Below are positions 11,535 to 23,576 of a stretch of DNA of 64,000 bases, piece by piece (the stretch's first letter is position 1; every line of letters starts with the position of its first letter). The DNA lies in assembly GCA_963576735.1 (NCBI GenBank), contig OY755178.1, forward strand, positions 9,982,001-10,046,000, read 5' to 3'. Made by a program: the position numbers and the translations under genes. Below the pieces are notes generated by a model. It saw only the letters and a list, made by a program, of their open reading frames with translations. It was not told the DNA's origin and ran no database searches. This DNA is from Bedellia somnulentella (lineage: Eukaryota; Arthropoda; Insecta; Lepidoptera; Bedelliidae).

Positions 11535-11778
11535 TTGCTGTGTAGTGTCGGCTTAGAATAGAACTACCCCATTTCTTCCGGTGGGTGTACGTAAGAGGCG
11601 ACCAACGGTATAGGGGCTTTAAATGGAATTTGGGCGATGCGGTTGGAGACCCATCACCCACAACCTTTATTTTACCATCTTTTCCCCACTTTTCTTTCCT
11701 TCTTTCCACAATTCCTTAGCTCTGGCTACCCCTTCTAGGGATTTTTAGCCGTGAGTATAATGTATGTATGTATGTTTC
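11535..11778 (+). mobile_element. Family A, full length
   Basis: Starts gctgtgtagtgtcggcttag and ends gtgagtataatgtatgtatg. The middle has a short CT-rich replacement (cttttctttccttctttcca) in place of the usual sequence. A minus-strand 79-codon frame through it is antisense and not a gene. Confidence 0.9.
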
Positions 11779-12874
11779 TATCTGAAGGGCAGGATTATCG
11801 TGTCACATTTTTTGCTTAAAATATCACCTGGAAATGATTTGGTCTAATTGAACTGAGAAAAGGACGAAAATTAATTAATTTATATTTAAAACACAAAAAA
11901 ATGTAATTGTGTTGTGTCAGCTCAGAATAGCGCTAACCTACGTCTTTCTTCAAGTGTCGTAAGAGGCGTCAGGGCAAAGTTTATGTATTACCCCCACACA
12001 AATCATAATATTTATACATAAAAAATATATAAAAAAATTACACCCCTATTTAACCCCCAAGAGGTTGAATTTTTGTAGTTTTCTTCTTAGTGCGCAGTCA
12101 GATTTTCAAATATATTTTTTGTAATATAGTAATAGTCTGAAAATGCTTTTATTATGTTTTTTTTAAATGTGACTTTACTTTAAGATACAACTTCCATTAT
12201 CATTCAAACAGATGATTTATTAGCAAAGAAGAAATAATTTCAACTTGTGTTTTTGTTTAATGTAACATGATAAATTGCAAAAGTAAACAAATACTTATCT
12301 GCATGGCTAAAATTGTAATATTTTTATATTGAAAATGATTTCCATCAAATACATAGGTATCGGCTATTTTGCCATGCCAATATCAAATATCAAATTTAAA
12401 AATCAGATACTGAAAATGTAGGTCACCGTAAAAGCCAATAAGAGAGTATAAAAGTAAAATAAAACTATGTAGTTTCATCAGGCTAATGGAGGTGGTCGTC
12501 GACTGCCGCAAACAATCTATGGAGCGGAAATTCTGTTATGAAATGTATGTATATTGTATTTGAGTACAGATTAACTTCAATGTTCTGAACAAAGAAATAT
12601 TTTTAAATAACTATTCCAGCTCGGATGAGTTGGATTCGAATAGCAGTAAGTATCCTCCAAATACTTTGATTACGTAAAATCTTTGAATAAAGGAACTTAT
12701 GGAGTTTGTAAATGTAAGTATAAAATTGTTGTTATATCGGCACATTGAAAATTTAACAAAAAAACCGGAAGCCAAACGTACTTCAGTACAAAAATTGCTA
12801 AAAAAATCCGCTAAGAACTAATTGTCGAAATAAGTTGTCCCTACACCCTGATGGGTTGACTCAATGTTCAGCCC
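11779..12874. other. Interval without recognised gene
   Basis: AT-rich. About 11915-11960 (gttgtgtcagctcagaatag) may be a degraded family A 5' end. No gene seen. Confidence 0.35.
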
Positions 12875-13008
12875 GGCTAGTACGAGCGGTGTTTAAACTA
12901 GTTATCGCGTGGGATAAAGTAGCTATCTCTTACGCACTTACTTAGTATCGTATACTGCCATCTCGTTCTAACCGTTATCGTGTCGATAAAATAGCGCTCG
13001 TGCTTGCC
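12875..13008 (-). mobile_element. Family F MITE, most complete copy
   Basis: Termini are imperfect inverted repeats: ggctagtacgagcg on the left, and cgctcgtgcttgcc on the right, whose complement is ggcaagcacgagcg. Length 134 bp. Interior matches the 7.5 and 29.7-30.3 kb copies in inverted orientation. No coding capacity; superfamily not assigned because no target-site duplication is clear. Confidence 0.75.
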
Positions 13009-13330
13009 CTTCTGACTTTTGTTGGTCATACATTTTCTTTTGCTTCGCTTAAGTCAGGTGAAATGCACTGAATCATTTAGTGATATGATATTCTTCGTTT
13101 CTTCTATGTTTGTTGAAGTTGTTGAAGTAATCTTTGTAGCGGCAACAGAAGTGCCTATATGGCCAGCATCGATCAAGTACAGGCTTAATATACCTATTAT
13201 TAGTATTAGTACCTACAATGAATAAATGTTTCATTTATGTATTACAAATCTACAATTACAAATAATGGATATTTTAATGATCATTTACTCAACCGACTAA
13301 TTTCCTTGCAGTATAGCATTAACAATAAAT

Positions 13331-13613
13331 TATTGGAAAGTTAAAGTTTGCTGTGTAGTGTCGGCTTAGAATAGCACTACCCCATTTCTTCCGGTGGGTG
13401 TACATAAGAGGCGACTAACGGTATTGGGGCTTTTTAAGGGATTTTTGGGCGATGCGGTTGGAGACCCATCACCAACAACCTTTATTTTACCATCTTTTTC
13501 CCACTCAACTTTCCAAACGTGGCTGAGGAATTTCGAATTTCTTAGCTCTGGCTACCCCTTCTAGGGATTTATAGCCGTGAGTATATGTATGTATGTATGT
13601 ATTGGAAAGTTAA
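13331..13613 (+). mobile_element. Family A reference copy with 14-bp target-site duplication
   Basis: Direct repeats tattggaaagttaa at 13331-13344 and 13600-13613 flank an element at 13345-13599. The body runs gctgtgtagtgtcggcttag to gtgagtatatgtatgtatgt. Landmarks: gcggttggagaccc near 13455, which resembles a pol III box B (GGTTCGANNCC) at one mismatch; the terminal block ctctggctaccccttctagg at 13546-13565 that can fold as a CCC/GGG hairpin; gccgtgagtat; and a (TATG)n tail. A long duplication with a simple tail indicates retroposition. The box B reading is tentative because no matching box A lies at normal spacing. Confidence 0.93.
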
Positions 13614-13738
13614 TTAAATTAATATAAAGTAAAAAACATTCTTTTAGGAACTGTTTCATATATACTCTTGACCAGATCTACAAAATTACTGCTCTCATTA
13701 CCATTTTATTATTACTGTAGTTTATAACTTTAAAGTCA

Positions 13739-13880
13739 GTGGAAGTGTCGGCTTATAATAGTTCCACTCTATCTCCATTAGTGTACAAGGCGGGTAAAGG
13801 ATGGGATCTTTAATAGCTAATTAATGATCTGGAATTATTGACTTCAAAGTTCTAACTTACTTTTTTGGCCTTAAATCAGA
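13739..13880 (+). repeat. Family A, diverged 5' half
   Basis: agtgtcggcttataatagtt and later tttaatagctaattaatgat are recognisable; the 3' half is lost. Confidence 0.5.
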
Positions 13881-13904
13881 GAGTATAGGGAGCAGTACAT
13901 AATA

Positions 13905-14063
13905 ACATACATACATACATATACTCACGGCTATAAATCCCTTAACTCGGTAGTCAGAGCTTTGGAATGAGAAAATTCCTCAGCCACTTTTGGAAGTTGA
14001 TTGGGGAAAAGATGGTAATAATAAATGCTTTTGGTGACGGGTCTCCAACCACATCGCAAATTC
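13905..14063 (-). mobile_element. Family A, 5'-truncated
   Basis: Clean from (CATA)n to gtctccaaccacatcgc; stops there. Subtype with aataataaatgcttttggtg. Confidence 0.85.
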
Positions 14064-14865
14064 AATAGACAAGTTATACTCGTAGAGTTTATAATGGGTA
14101 AATATTATGATATCATAGATTGGGTGATCTTTCGTGTAAATCACCCTAGATTGCTAGAATAGTCTAAAATAATACGGTATCTTCGTTTTTTACCTTAGGT
14201 ATTCACTAACATTGGATTAATTACATGCAACTGCATGTATTATTCCTATAATCCTTATATATTAAACGTGAGAGGGTGGATTTTGTGAACCAGCCTGTGT
14301 CGATGCTAAGAGCTAGAAAATTGGTCTCCATCTCAAGTTTTACCTAAAACTCATACTTTTTCCATAACTGGATTAGTTAAATTGTTAGCGATTACAATAA
14401 ATCGGAGTAAAAGCGCGCGCAAATATGTCAGTCACGAGATGGAATTGTTTCGCTCGCGAGCAATTTTCAATCTGCCGACAATTTTAATTACTATTGCATT
14501 AATATAGTGATTTAGTCATTCTATTAAGTACCAAATCCTAAAAATTTCGCGTTTGAACATTACAATTAAAACATCTATTATAAAATTAAGCCCATCTTAG
14601 AACACGCGATTAAAGAACCAAAAATCAATAGTTACTATCCGTACTAGAAGAAAGATAATAACTCGAACATAGAAATTTGGTACGAAATGGTTTGTTTCAT
14701 GGTTTTTATCATATATTTTATGGAACTAAGGGGTTGAAATAGGAAATGAAAGTTAGTAGTAGAGGTTTTTGTCATTTCTGTATTTAGAAACTTGAAACTT
14801 GGTGCGATTGACTGTTATAATATAACCACTACAAAATGGAAATTACGAAATTCATCCATCAATCA
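14064..14865. other. Interval without recognised gene
   Basis: AT-rich with a short CG-rich patch (agcgcgcgcaaatatgtcag) near 14415. No gene supported. Confidence 0.35.
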
Positions 14866-15056
14866 GTATATACTAACAGCCATATATCCCAAAAAGGGTA
14901 GCCGTAGCTCGGATATAATAATTCTTCATCCACTTTTGGAAGTTGAATGGGGAAAAGGTAGTCAAATAAATGATTTTAGTGTTGGGTCTCCAACTGCATA
15001 GCCCAACAATCACTTAAAAAGCCTCAATGTCCTTTATATCCTTCACATCACCCGCG
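14866..15056 (-). repeat. Family A, diverged
   Basis: agccatatatcccaaaaagg, ccacttttggaagttgaatg and gtctccaactgcatagccc keep the family order. The tail is decayed. Confidence 0.75.
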
Positions 15057-15175
15057 GAAATATAAATAAAAACAAGAAGTTGAGATAGTGTTTTGGTATT
15101 TTGGATGTAAACTGGATGCAAAAAATTTAGTCCACGTGGACGTAGTCGCGGGCAAAAAGCTAGTGATTATAATTA

Positions 15176-15480
15176 CATACATAAATACAAAAATACATAA
15201 ACTCACAACATTAGTTCCCATTGGGGCAGGCGAAGTTTCCAATCGCCATTTTATACGATCGTGGTAAACCTTTCGAGAATTTACATTCAACAATCTTTTA
15301 ATACCCAAACTTTCATACTACGGACGCGTTCCATTTTGAGCAACATACTTTATTTGATCAAAATGTTTGCTGCGTAATTTTTCTCTACTGCCTTACTTCT
15401 CTACTGATGCGCTTTATACCAATAAGTACTATCGATCGCGACTCTGCACGATCTTGATTAAATCATACCGACCATTCATC
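15176..15480 (-). repeat. RTE LINE 3' end, old copy
   Basis: ttagttcccattggggcagg followed by aatcgccattttatacgatc; later parts (ttttgagcaacatactttat) align loosely to the HLDQI-coding stretch. Strongly diverged; an overlapping 86-codon minus frame is a decayed remnant. Confidence 0.65.
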
Positions 15481-16444
15481 AGTACTGCCTTAGAACCCAC
15501 AATCACCTACTTATGATAAACCCTTATATCTGATACCTCCCCACATTCGAACCTAAGCTTTTATCAACAGAGTTACTCGCACCAAAGTTGAATCAAAGAC
15601 TTTGAAAAGGATATAAAGTGTACGAAATAACATAATATTGGAGCGTGTCAAAGAGAATGCAGCGAAAGCATTGTCAAATCGGTGTTGGAGTCAAAGCCGC
15701 AATATAGGAAGTATTGGAAATCGGGGCTGCCGCTGTGTCAGATTTATCGGTGTGACCGCGGAGGGTGGGGGTGGAAATGGTAGGAGGGGTAGTTTTACTC
15801 TTTGTTAAATTTTGATAAAATTTTACACGAATACCCAATACAAGTTTGGTTTTTAGTTATGTATGTAGTTTCGGATAATCCTTATACACAAATTTAATCC
15901 CGCCCCGTTTTCAGCCGTTATTAATTTGTTTTATACGAAGGCTTATAATTTTTTTATAGCAGTTTTTGTGGTTAACATTTTCCTGAAAAAGCTAAATATG
16001 TTTATTTCTATTCTATTTCAGATACCACCACGCTTCCATAATATTCTAAATGACATTAGATTACTAAACCTAGCTGAGATTTTTTTAATGACTCATTAAA
16101 CAGAACAAGTACAAACTTTATTGCATACAAACATGACCAAGATTATTTAACACTTGTTTACCGTACGGGTAGTGAGTGTTTCCCCAACTGCAGCTCACCT
16201 CTTGCAAAATGTTGTGTTCAGATATCCTATGTTACTTTCGGCGGACCGTTTTTGTCGTCATGGAATGTTACACAGTTGTGTTGATGAGATACCTATAGTT
16301 GCATTGCAATATTTATTTATATATTAAAGCATAATTTCAACGTCAGTCTTTCAGTTTGCCTATGTGTTACATAATTGCGCCTAAATTATTATACTCGGTT
16401 AAACATAAACATAGTTTGGTTCAAATGTTAGAAATAACTAATGT
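15481..16444. other. Interval without recognised gene
   Basis: A GC-richer patch at about 15650-15800 is unrecognised. At about 16098-16140, caaactttattgcatacaaa resembles the minus-strand 3' end of the LINE at 21.9 kb, so a small LINE tail is likely there. Confidence 0.4.
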
Positions 16445-16985
16445 TAAAGTGTTGACTTAAAATAGCAGATGGGTTACTCCTATACCATATTTCTATTCTT
16501 ACCATGGTTGTCGTACAACTCGTTCAAGTTGATTATGGGTATTGGAGCTTGTTAAGCAACCGTGATAGGCCAGTGGGTAGAACACTCGGTTATCGTGCAA
16601 ACGACTAGTGTTCAAATCCTGGGTCGGGCCTACACCAATTTGTCTTTTCTAAAGACATATGTGTGGTTATTTTTATCATGGTTGTTAACGGTGAGGGAAA
16701 ACATCGTGAGGAAACCCACATGGCTGAGTTGTACTTAGTCATGTGACAGTGTGTTCGTACAAAACGGCGATAGGCCTGCCCCCTATCACGTGAGTACACT
16801 GTCCATGCAAAACGTGGGTACTCTGAACACCAGGTGACAAAGTCACGTGATGTTCAGAAGTATTAGTACCTCTGCCAACCCCTTCGGAGATATTCGGCGT
16901 GAACGTTTATGGTTATGGTTATGGTTAAGTGACTAGTGGGCGATATGGTAAGAGACCCATTACTAAACAATTGTAACCAATTAAC
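16445..16985 (+). repeat. Diverged family A split by a family B insertion
   Basis: Left part aagtgttgacttaaaatagc to attggagcttgttaag; right part gtgggcgatatggtaagaga, i.e. the family A order resumes after the B copy at 16557-16925. A short gttaag repeat at both joins may be the target-site duplication. Confidence 0.7.
16557..16925 (+). mobile_element. Family B SINE, full length
   Basis: Box A-like tgataggccagtgggtag, box B gttcaaatcctgg, then the conserved body and a tail of ttatgg units. It carries the 'gaacaccaggtgacaaagtc' body variant, as at 50.8 and 52.1 kb. Confidence 0.92.
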
Positions 16986-18892
16986 TAAGTAACTAATTAA
17001 CTTCTTAAAGCAGCTGATGACATTCATATGGTCATGATCTAGGTTTCCCTTTTTTATTAATTATTATGACTATATTTATGTATGTATGTAGGTGGAAAAT
17101 GAAGAGAATTTTGAGATAGGATGTATAGATGTCAACTAGCAATTTATAATTTCAACTAATCGCGAGACGAAAATACCCTGTAATGTAAAAGTTATGAGTA
17201 TGATCCAAACAACACGAAAACGTTGGTAATGCAGAAATACATTCATCAAGTTATTTTACATGAACATTCTCGTAATACATGCATTTAATTTAAAATTTAG
17301 AGCACCGCTGTTTTCGAATCCGCTCCAAAAGAGGCGTCCCGGTGCGCTCCCACCGATCCGTGAATTTTATTGTTTCCCCTTCCCAGATTTCGTCGAAACT
17401 TCCAGAGAACATATCCGCTGAGGGGAGTTAAGAGCTCACGTGACTCTAACTTACCGTCGTGCTTCAGAAATCTTTACGTGTTGCGGCGAAGAAGAGATCT
17501 GAAAACTTCACATGGAAATATATTCCTTATCGTTTCGTTTCTTGTCATGAGTAAGACGTAATTTCTTTGTGGTGGGATTTTATTGTATAAGTTGTAAAGT
17601 GCGTTGTTGCGTATGGCTTAAGTTTACAGTCTATAAAATAATGAACATTGTAGTAATGTATGGTTTTAAATTTAGTTATACCAAACCGAATTATGTTTCA
17701 TAACTATAACATCAGTCTTTAGTATATTTTGTAATGTACAATATTAGAAATTTTGTATGAGGTTATTTCAACCAAAAGTAAGTACACTGGTACGTGGTCA
17801 CATAAATAAATAGAATAGTGAAAAATCGCTTTTTTGTATCTCAACATACATAAGATAAAGTTTCTCCCAGTCACTTCTACGACGACAAAGATTTCTAAAG
17901 ATAGTCTTGAATATATCAGCGGAAATTTCAATGTTTTCACTTTTTAGCGTTCTTTTCAGTCTGCGCAGAAGGGAAAATCCAATCAATCAATTTATTCAAA
18001 AACAGTTTCATGCCTATAGAATTTAATAATACAATTCTTCTAAAACGAATGATTTAAACAAAATAAGATGGTATGCATATTTTATTTACCACATACACAA
18101 TTAAGTAGTAATTTGCGAGCATTGCGTACTTTCTTGACTTAGTAATTATTTTCTTATATGTATAACAATTTAAAAAAAAAAAAATTTTCATTTGTGAACA
18201 TTTTGGAATACCAATGCAATATAGTATAAAAGCATATTATGAAATTTACTTACTCGTTAATTGTAGACAAGTAAAAATTTGGCGGCTTTGGTGATCTGTA
18301 TGTTCTTAATATTTATTTCAACGTCTCTGGATCCAGGATAGGTTTTTGAATAGCTTGATAAATTTTAAGAAAAAGGCACGGTTTTTTTAATCAGAAAGGC
18401 AGTAATTTTGATTATTTTAAATACCATACACTGTTGCATTGTTTGAAGTACTGTAGCTAAACCGATAGCCTTTTATTTTGTTATTGATTCAATTTATTCG
18501 GCTAATTTGGTATTTTTAATGTCATATAGAGGTCTATTCGGACGTTTATCTGAGAAACTTTTTGGGCCAAACTTAGTAAACAAAAGTTTAGTTCGCATAT
18601 ATTCATTTATAAGTATGAAAACTCACCCCTACGAATCTATTTATTTATGAATTAGGAACAAACTGAACTGGGATAAGACTGGGATGAGAGATACTGAGAT
18701 ATTTTTTATGAATCTCTCCCTAGTCCTACTCACCTTATTAAGTCTCTCCCACACACCTTGTGCTATGTTCACGCCTAATTGATGCTTGTTATATTTTCAT
18801 TGGTGAACAACCATATTACTTTTTTCTGGTTAGATTTATCCTTCTATAATTTTCAACTTTATTTCCATAGTGAAACTAAGTTTTAATAGATA
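16986..18892. other. Interval without recognised gene
   Basis: Longest interval of the left half with no repeat recognised. A GC-richer patch at about 17300-17520 carries splice-like signals on the minus strand (gttttcag near 17499-17506; ggtaagt at 17450-17456) around a 44-base segment; too weak to call an exon. (gtat)n at about 17080-17090 could be a lone element tail. Confidence 0.4.
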
Positions 18893-19516
18893 CATACACG
18901 TACTTACGGTCATAAATCCCAAAAAGGGGTAGCCAGAGCTTTAGAGCTAGAACTCCTCAGTTCTTTAGAAGTTAATAAGTATAAATATTAGTGTTATTCG
19001 TGAAAAGTGTGGTGTGAAAGATGATATTGTAAGAAAGATAGAAAAAGGAATGTTGAGATGGTTTGGGCACATAGAGAGGATGGATGATAGAAAATTGGTA
19101 AAAGGGATCTATAGAGCTAGTGTGGATGGTAATGTTAGTAGAGGACGACCACGGAGAACACACTTGGACCAAATTGAGAGTGTGCTCAAAAAGGCTGGCG
19201 TCCGAAGTATGAAGAATAAAAGAGCATGTATGAAAAGATTGATGGATGTAAACGAAGCTAGAGAGGTTTGTCAGGATCGTGCGAAGTGGCGATCAATAGT
19301 CTCTGCCTACCCCAATGGGAACTAATGGCGTGAGTATATGTATGTATGTATGTATGTAAATAAATAAAGAAGATGGTATAAATAAAGTATCGTTGGTGAT
19401 GGGTCTCCAACCGCATCGCCCAAAAATCACTTAAAAATGCTCTCTACCTTTTAGTCGCCTCTTACGACGTCCGTGGGTAGGAAGGTATAGTAATATTCTA
19501 AGCCGGCACAACACTA
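18893..19516 (-). repeat. Family A split by an RTE insertion
   Basis: 3' side at 18893-18988 (cataaatcccaaaaaggggt) and 5' side at 19362-19516 (gatgggtctccaaccgcatc to gccggcacaacactac) are the two halves of one copy. The RTE at 18990-19358 sits between them on the opposite strand. Confidence 0.85.
18990..19358 (+). pseudogene. RTE LINE 3' end, open frame of 103 codons
   Basis: Frame 19014-19325 reads KDDIVRKIEKGMLRWFGHIE, then RMDDRKLVKG, SRGRPRRTHLDQIE, VCQDRAKWRSIVSAYPNGN and a stop. This is the extreme C-terminus of an RTE-clade ORF. The TAA stop is 24 bases before the TATG tail. 5'-truncated; inserted into family A. The 66-codon minus-strand frame is antisense. Confidence 0.9.
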
Positions 19517-20939
19517 CAAAGTTTTAAGATAGCCATTAAAAATTTAAAGTAACATTATATACGAAATAATATTAAAGGTTGCTTTATTATGTTTTCGTAC
19601 TAACTATTATTGCTGAAGTTTTGTGTCACATGTTAAGCAATCATCAAATACAAAAGTATCTCATTCATTCTAAGTTACTTTTTGAAATCAAATTGCTCAA
19701 ACAAGGCTTAAATTTCAGGAATCCGGTCGCCTTATTTTTATACTCATTAAGAATGCAGAATGCGATTTGAAAAATTTAAAAGTTTAATAGGCAGAGCGTC
19801 ACATTGCATAAAGGTGAGAGTGCTTTTCGCATCGTTAATGCCACGAGCTAAATGAGTTTCGCCATTCATTGTATTCACAGGTGGAAAGAGTTGTAATTAA
19901 TTCTAACAGATAAAGTGCATTTGCACGTGTGCGTCGCGTGATAGCGGACCACCCATTAGGTGGCAGGATTGCTAACTTTGTAAAGGTTTCGCTACAATGG
20001 ATGCGTACTTATGGATATCATATTGTGTCTGTTTTTCTATTTCATGTGGTTATTTGTGTAGTGAGAGTTAGGTTTTGTTAATTTAATATATAATATTGTC
20101 GTGGGAATGACTTTCTTGTTGAAACGCGCTCAAAAAGTTTAAATTGATTTGAAGGATGAATATTAAAGGGTTTTTATTTAAGCTTTTATAGATGGTGTAT
20201 AGGTGATTAAAGCTTCACCTTACGCTTACCATACCCTAACACCTTTAGCTTATCATTTGGTTTACGTCTACTGTACATAAATAATGTAACCATCCAATGA
20301 AATGGCACATTTACCAGATTTCCACAATTTGCAACTTGAAGTGTAACTTACTTCACTCAGTAACTATATGAATGAATCCATTTATTTTCGATCGCTGTAA
20401 AAAACCAAGCCTTGATAACCTATTTAATATATTTCGTAGATTATAATCTCATTTTCATCAGCATTTTGATCAGTATTTTTCTATTTAGAGAAAGCGTGGA
20501 AAGGAAGGTAAAGGCTTGATATAATTATATGTTCAGCTTGGAACACAGAATTAAGAAACAAAGTGAAATCTCTTCAGTAATTCTGGGAGATCGAAGGGCA
20601 ACACCCAAGGAACTCAAGTAAGTTTTTATTAAATGGTAGCAGAGCATTATACACGAACAATTTTTGGTATCAGAGCGTGGTTACTCACGATTTAAGAAGT
20701 TGAACCTCTGGGACAAATAAATAAATTGAACTAGTGTGAACTGTGCACACTCGATTGACTTTAAATGTAATTGTTATGTTATAATTATAAATTACACACA
20801 TATTAAGAACGCAATGACCGTTAACATCTTATGATCAAAAATATATCACCTGTATTTAATTAAATGCCTTCATCTTACATCTAGTTAAGGGCTTATACCA
20901 TATACATATACCATAGTAAAGAATCAAATTCAAGAAATA
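19517..20939. other. Interval without recognised gene
   Basis: A GC-richer part near 19850-19990 is unrecognised. No frame, exon or repeat could be supported. Confidence 0.35.
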
Positions 20940-21746
20940 TATGTAATAAGCGACATGATAGTCCAGTGAATAGAACACCCGCCCGAAAAACAGAAGGGCG
21001 TGAGTTCCAATCCTGGGACGGGCCTACACCAATTTGTCTTTTCTAAAGTCATATGTGTGGTTAATTTATCATGGTTGCTAACGGTGAGGGAAAACATCGT
21101 GAGGAAACCCACATGGCTGAGTTGTACTTAAGGCTGGTTTACACAGTGCGAGCTGCTGCCTGGCAAGTAGACAGCTATTCGGTTTGTCTACTCGTACGCC
21201 AGTAGCTCGGCTCGCCTTTGCTGTCTACACAACACCCAGTCCCAGTCCGAGTCGAGTCGCGATGTCCACGGGGTTCCACTCACAACTGTCCGGCTGGCAC
21301 TGGCGAGCTACTGCCGAACGCGTCCAAACGATGCGAGCGACGGCCGAGCCGCGGTCACGGGCAAGTTGCTGCCGGGCGAGCAGGCGAGTGAAAACAAAAA
21401 ATGTTGAAGTAACTCGGATGCGAGCTACTGACCAACTCGCACGTACGAGTTACTCGTAAGTTACGTCCAAACAGTGCAAGTTACTGCAGTGCAGCTACTC
21501 GGAAGGCTGACTCGTACGCTAGCTCGCACTGTGTAAACCAGCCATTAGTCATGTGACCGTGTATTCGTACAAAACGGCGATAGGCCTGCCCCCTATCACG
21601 TGAGTACACTGTCTAAGCAAAACGTGGGTACCTTCTCTGGAAACTAGATGGCGCTTGCCATGTGAGTTCAGGAGTATTGGTACCTCTGCCAACCCCTTCG
21701 GGGATAAACGGCGTGAACGTTTATGTTATGTTATGTTATGTAATAA
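20940..21746 (+). mobile_element. Family B SINE with 10-bp target-site duplication, interrupted by a MITE
   Basis: Direct repeats tatgtaataa at 20940-20949 and 21737-21746 bound the SINE (20950-21736). Box B gagttccaatcctgg is at about 21002. Body variant with ggaaactagatggcgcttgc, as at 26.9 and 37.7 kb. The body is split between gttgtactta and gtcatgtgac by the MITE at 21131-21544; without it the SINE is about 370 bp. Confidence 0.93.
21131..21544. mobile_element. Harbinger-type MITE, 414 bp
   Basis: Terminal inverted repeats GGCTGGTTTACACAGTGCGA (continuing GCT) at both ends, flanked by TTA at 21128-21130 and 21545-21547. Other B copies show the empty site with one TTA. A 3-bp TTA duplication is typical of PIF/Harbinger. 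Interior is CG-rich with recurring gcgagctact-type words, quite unlike the surroundings, and has no transposase; the 91-codon frame inside is not a recognisable protein. Confidence 0.88.
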
Positions 21747-21869
21747 CATTTGTATTTGGTTAATTTAGTTCTTTTAAAACTAAACCAAATGAACATATTA
21801 TTTCCTAAACGTTAAACACTTTAAGAAATTTAGGTTTAACAATTTGGTTTTTTTAAGATAACAAGGGAC

Positions 21870-23576
21870 ACAATAGTAATAATAATAAACACTTTATTGC
21901 ATACAAAAACACAACACACAAACAGTATTTAAAAAATTACAGAACAGTAAATGTACACAAAGGCGGACTTATCGCCTTAACGCGATTTCTTCCAGTCAAC
22001 CTTTATGGTGAGGAACAAATGAACAACTCTTTAATTTAAATTACAGTCAAATATAAATGCAATTTAAACGGAACTTAATTAAACACAACTTATTTACTAC
22101 CTTTATATTAATTTATATACCTAATAATAATTATATCAAATATAACATACAATATCTTAATACATACTTATATAATAAAATAAATACAAATATATACATA
22201 TACCTAACTTTATAAAATCTACCAACCTAAGGTTTTAAAAAAATGGGATTTAAGTTTATTTTTAAATATATTTAATGATGATGACATACGTATGTCAACT
22301 GGTAGTGAGTTCCACAAATTAACTGCTCTGGCTGCAAAGGAATCACTATATGTAGCACTGTCATGAGGAGGTACACTCAACATCTTATTCTCCTGCGATC
22401 GCAAGGCAAGGCCGTGGGAGCACAAGTATGTGAACTTACAACGAAGATAGTGGGGGGCAGCAGGATTATTAAGGGCATTATATAAAATACAGAGGATATG
22501 AGTATTCCTCCGAAGTCGAATTGGGAGCCACTTTAGTTGAGCGCGGTACTCAGAAATATGATCGTATTTACGTAATCCAAAAATAAATCGGATACATAAA
22601 TTCTGGAGACGTTCGAGTTTGTTTAGTAGCTCCTCTGTGAGGTCAAGATAGCTTACGTCTGCGTAATCGAGAATCGGAAGCAGTAGAGACTGTGCCAGCG
22701 TAATCTTAGTGTGGTGAGGCAGGAAAAATTGCAAGCGCTTAAGTGAGTGACAGGATGCAAAGACTTTCTTACTCACGGCTTCCACTTGGGGCACCCACGA
22801 AAATGTACTGTCCATAATAATTCCCAAATTCTTGACAGAATTGACGAAGCGAATATCGGTGCCATTATAGGTCAACTTCTTATCAAGAGCAATATTTGCC
22901 TTATTCAGCAACCTCGAACTGCCAAAAATAATTGCCTGTGACTTATCAGGATTTAGCAGTAGTCCAAACTTCTTCACCCATTTCGATATAATCTCCAGGT
23001 TGTTATTTATGAGATCAACTGCCGAGTTTATATCTTCCGGAACAGCACTTGTGAAGATTTGAAGGTCGTCTGCATAAAGGTGATAGAGAGAAGTAAGTTC
23101 TTTAGCCAAGATATTAATAAAAAGTGAAAAAAGTAAAGGAGAAAGAACGCCGCCTTGCGGGACGCCAGCTAGTACCGGGCACCAAGCAGAGCTCTCTGCG
23201 TCGGTGCGCACGCACTGCTGACGACCTTTAAGGTATGATTCAAACCAATTGGTGACTGTCGGAGATACGTTAAGAGTTCTTAAAATGCCAAGTAGTATAT
23301 CAAGGTCCACAGTGTTAAATGCGTTGCTGAAATCTAAAAGTGTAAGCACTGTAACTTGGTGATTGTCCATATTTAACCGAATATCATCAGTGACCTTGAT
23401 GAGAGCAGTAACAGTGCTATGACCTGTTCGGAACCCAGACTGGAAATCGTTGAGTAAGTTGTGAGTGGAAAGGAAGTTGGAAAATTGTTCAAATACGAGG
23501 CGTTCAAGAACTTTTGATAGGAATGGTAGGATGGATATTGGGCGAAATTGGGATAAGGTGGTTGGGTTACACAATG
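21870..23576 (-). mobile_element. 5'-truncated LINE (CR1/Jockey-type)
   Basis: Spans the reverse transcriptase frame plus a minus-strand 3' UTR ending in tttgtatgcaataaagtgtt and a (TTA)n tail. A possible 7-bp duplication acacaat occurs at about 21871 and 23569, so truncation would fall just before the first RT codons. Clade beyond CR1/Jockey superfamily is not decided. Confidence 0.8.
22219..23574 (-). CDS. LINE reverse transcriptase, 5'-truncated but open
   Basis: 451 codons without a stop. Non-LTR reverse transcriptase core: RPISIL (about residue 11), QSGFR (45), LLDFSNAF with the first catalytic Asp (81), GVPQGGVLSPLLF (137) and LYADD with the catalytic pair (166-170). The C-terminal NLWNSLPVDIR segment before the stop is typical of CR1/Jockey-type ORF2. 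Endonuclease and the first RT blocks are missing, since an in-frame stop lies directly upstream, so it cannot retrotranspose on its own. The nominal start codon (TTG) is simply the first codon after the junction. The open frame suggests a fairly young insertion. Confidence 0.88.
   Translation of the reverse strand: MCNPTTLSQFRPISILPFLSKVLERLVFEQFSNFLSTHNLLNDFQSGFRTGHSTVTALIKVTDDIRLNMDNHQVTVLTLLDFSNAFNTVDLDILLGILRTLNVSPTVTNWFESYLKGRQQCVRTDAESSAWCPVLAGVPQGGVLSPLLFSLFINILAKELTSLYHLYADDLQIFTSAVPEDINSAVDLINNNLEIISKWVKKFGLLLNPDKSQAIIFGSSRLLNKANIALDKKLTYNGTDIRFVNSVKNLGIIMDSTFSWVPQVEAVSKKVFASCHSLKRLQFFLPHHTKITLAQSLLLPILDYADVSYLDLTEELLNKLERLQNLCIRFIFGLRKYDHISEYRAQLKWLPIRLRRNTHILCILYNALNNPAAPHYLRCKFTYLCSHGLALRSQENKMLSVPPHDSATYSDSFAARAVNLWNSLPVDIRMSSSLNIFKNKLKSHFFKTLGW

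Noticed and set aside
17453..17498. Possible 44-base internal exon on the minus strand
   Set aside because: Splice-like signals at both ends but no neighbouring exons, too short to judge.
21184..21459. 91-codon frame rich in Arg, Ala and Thr
   Set aside because: Lies wholly inside the CG-rich MITE interior and reflects its internal repeats.
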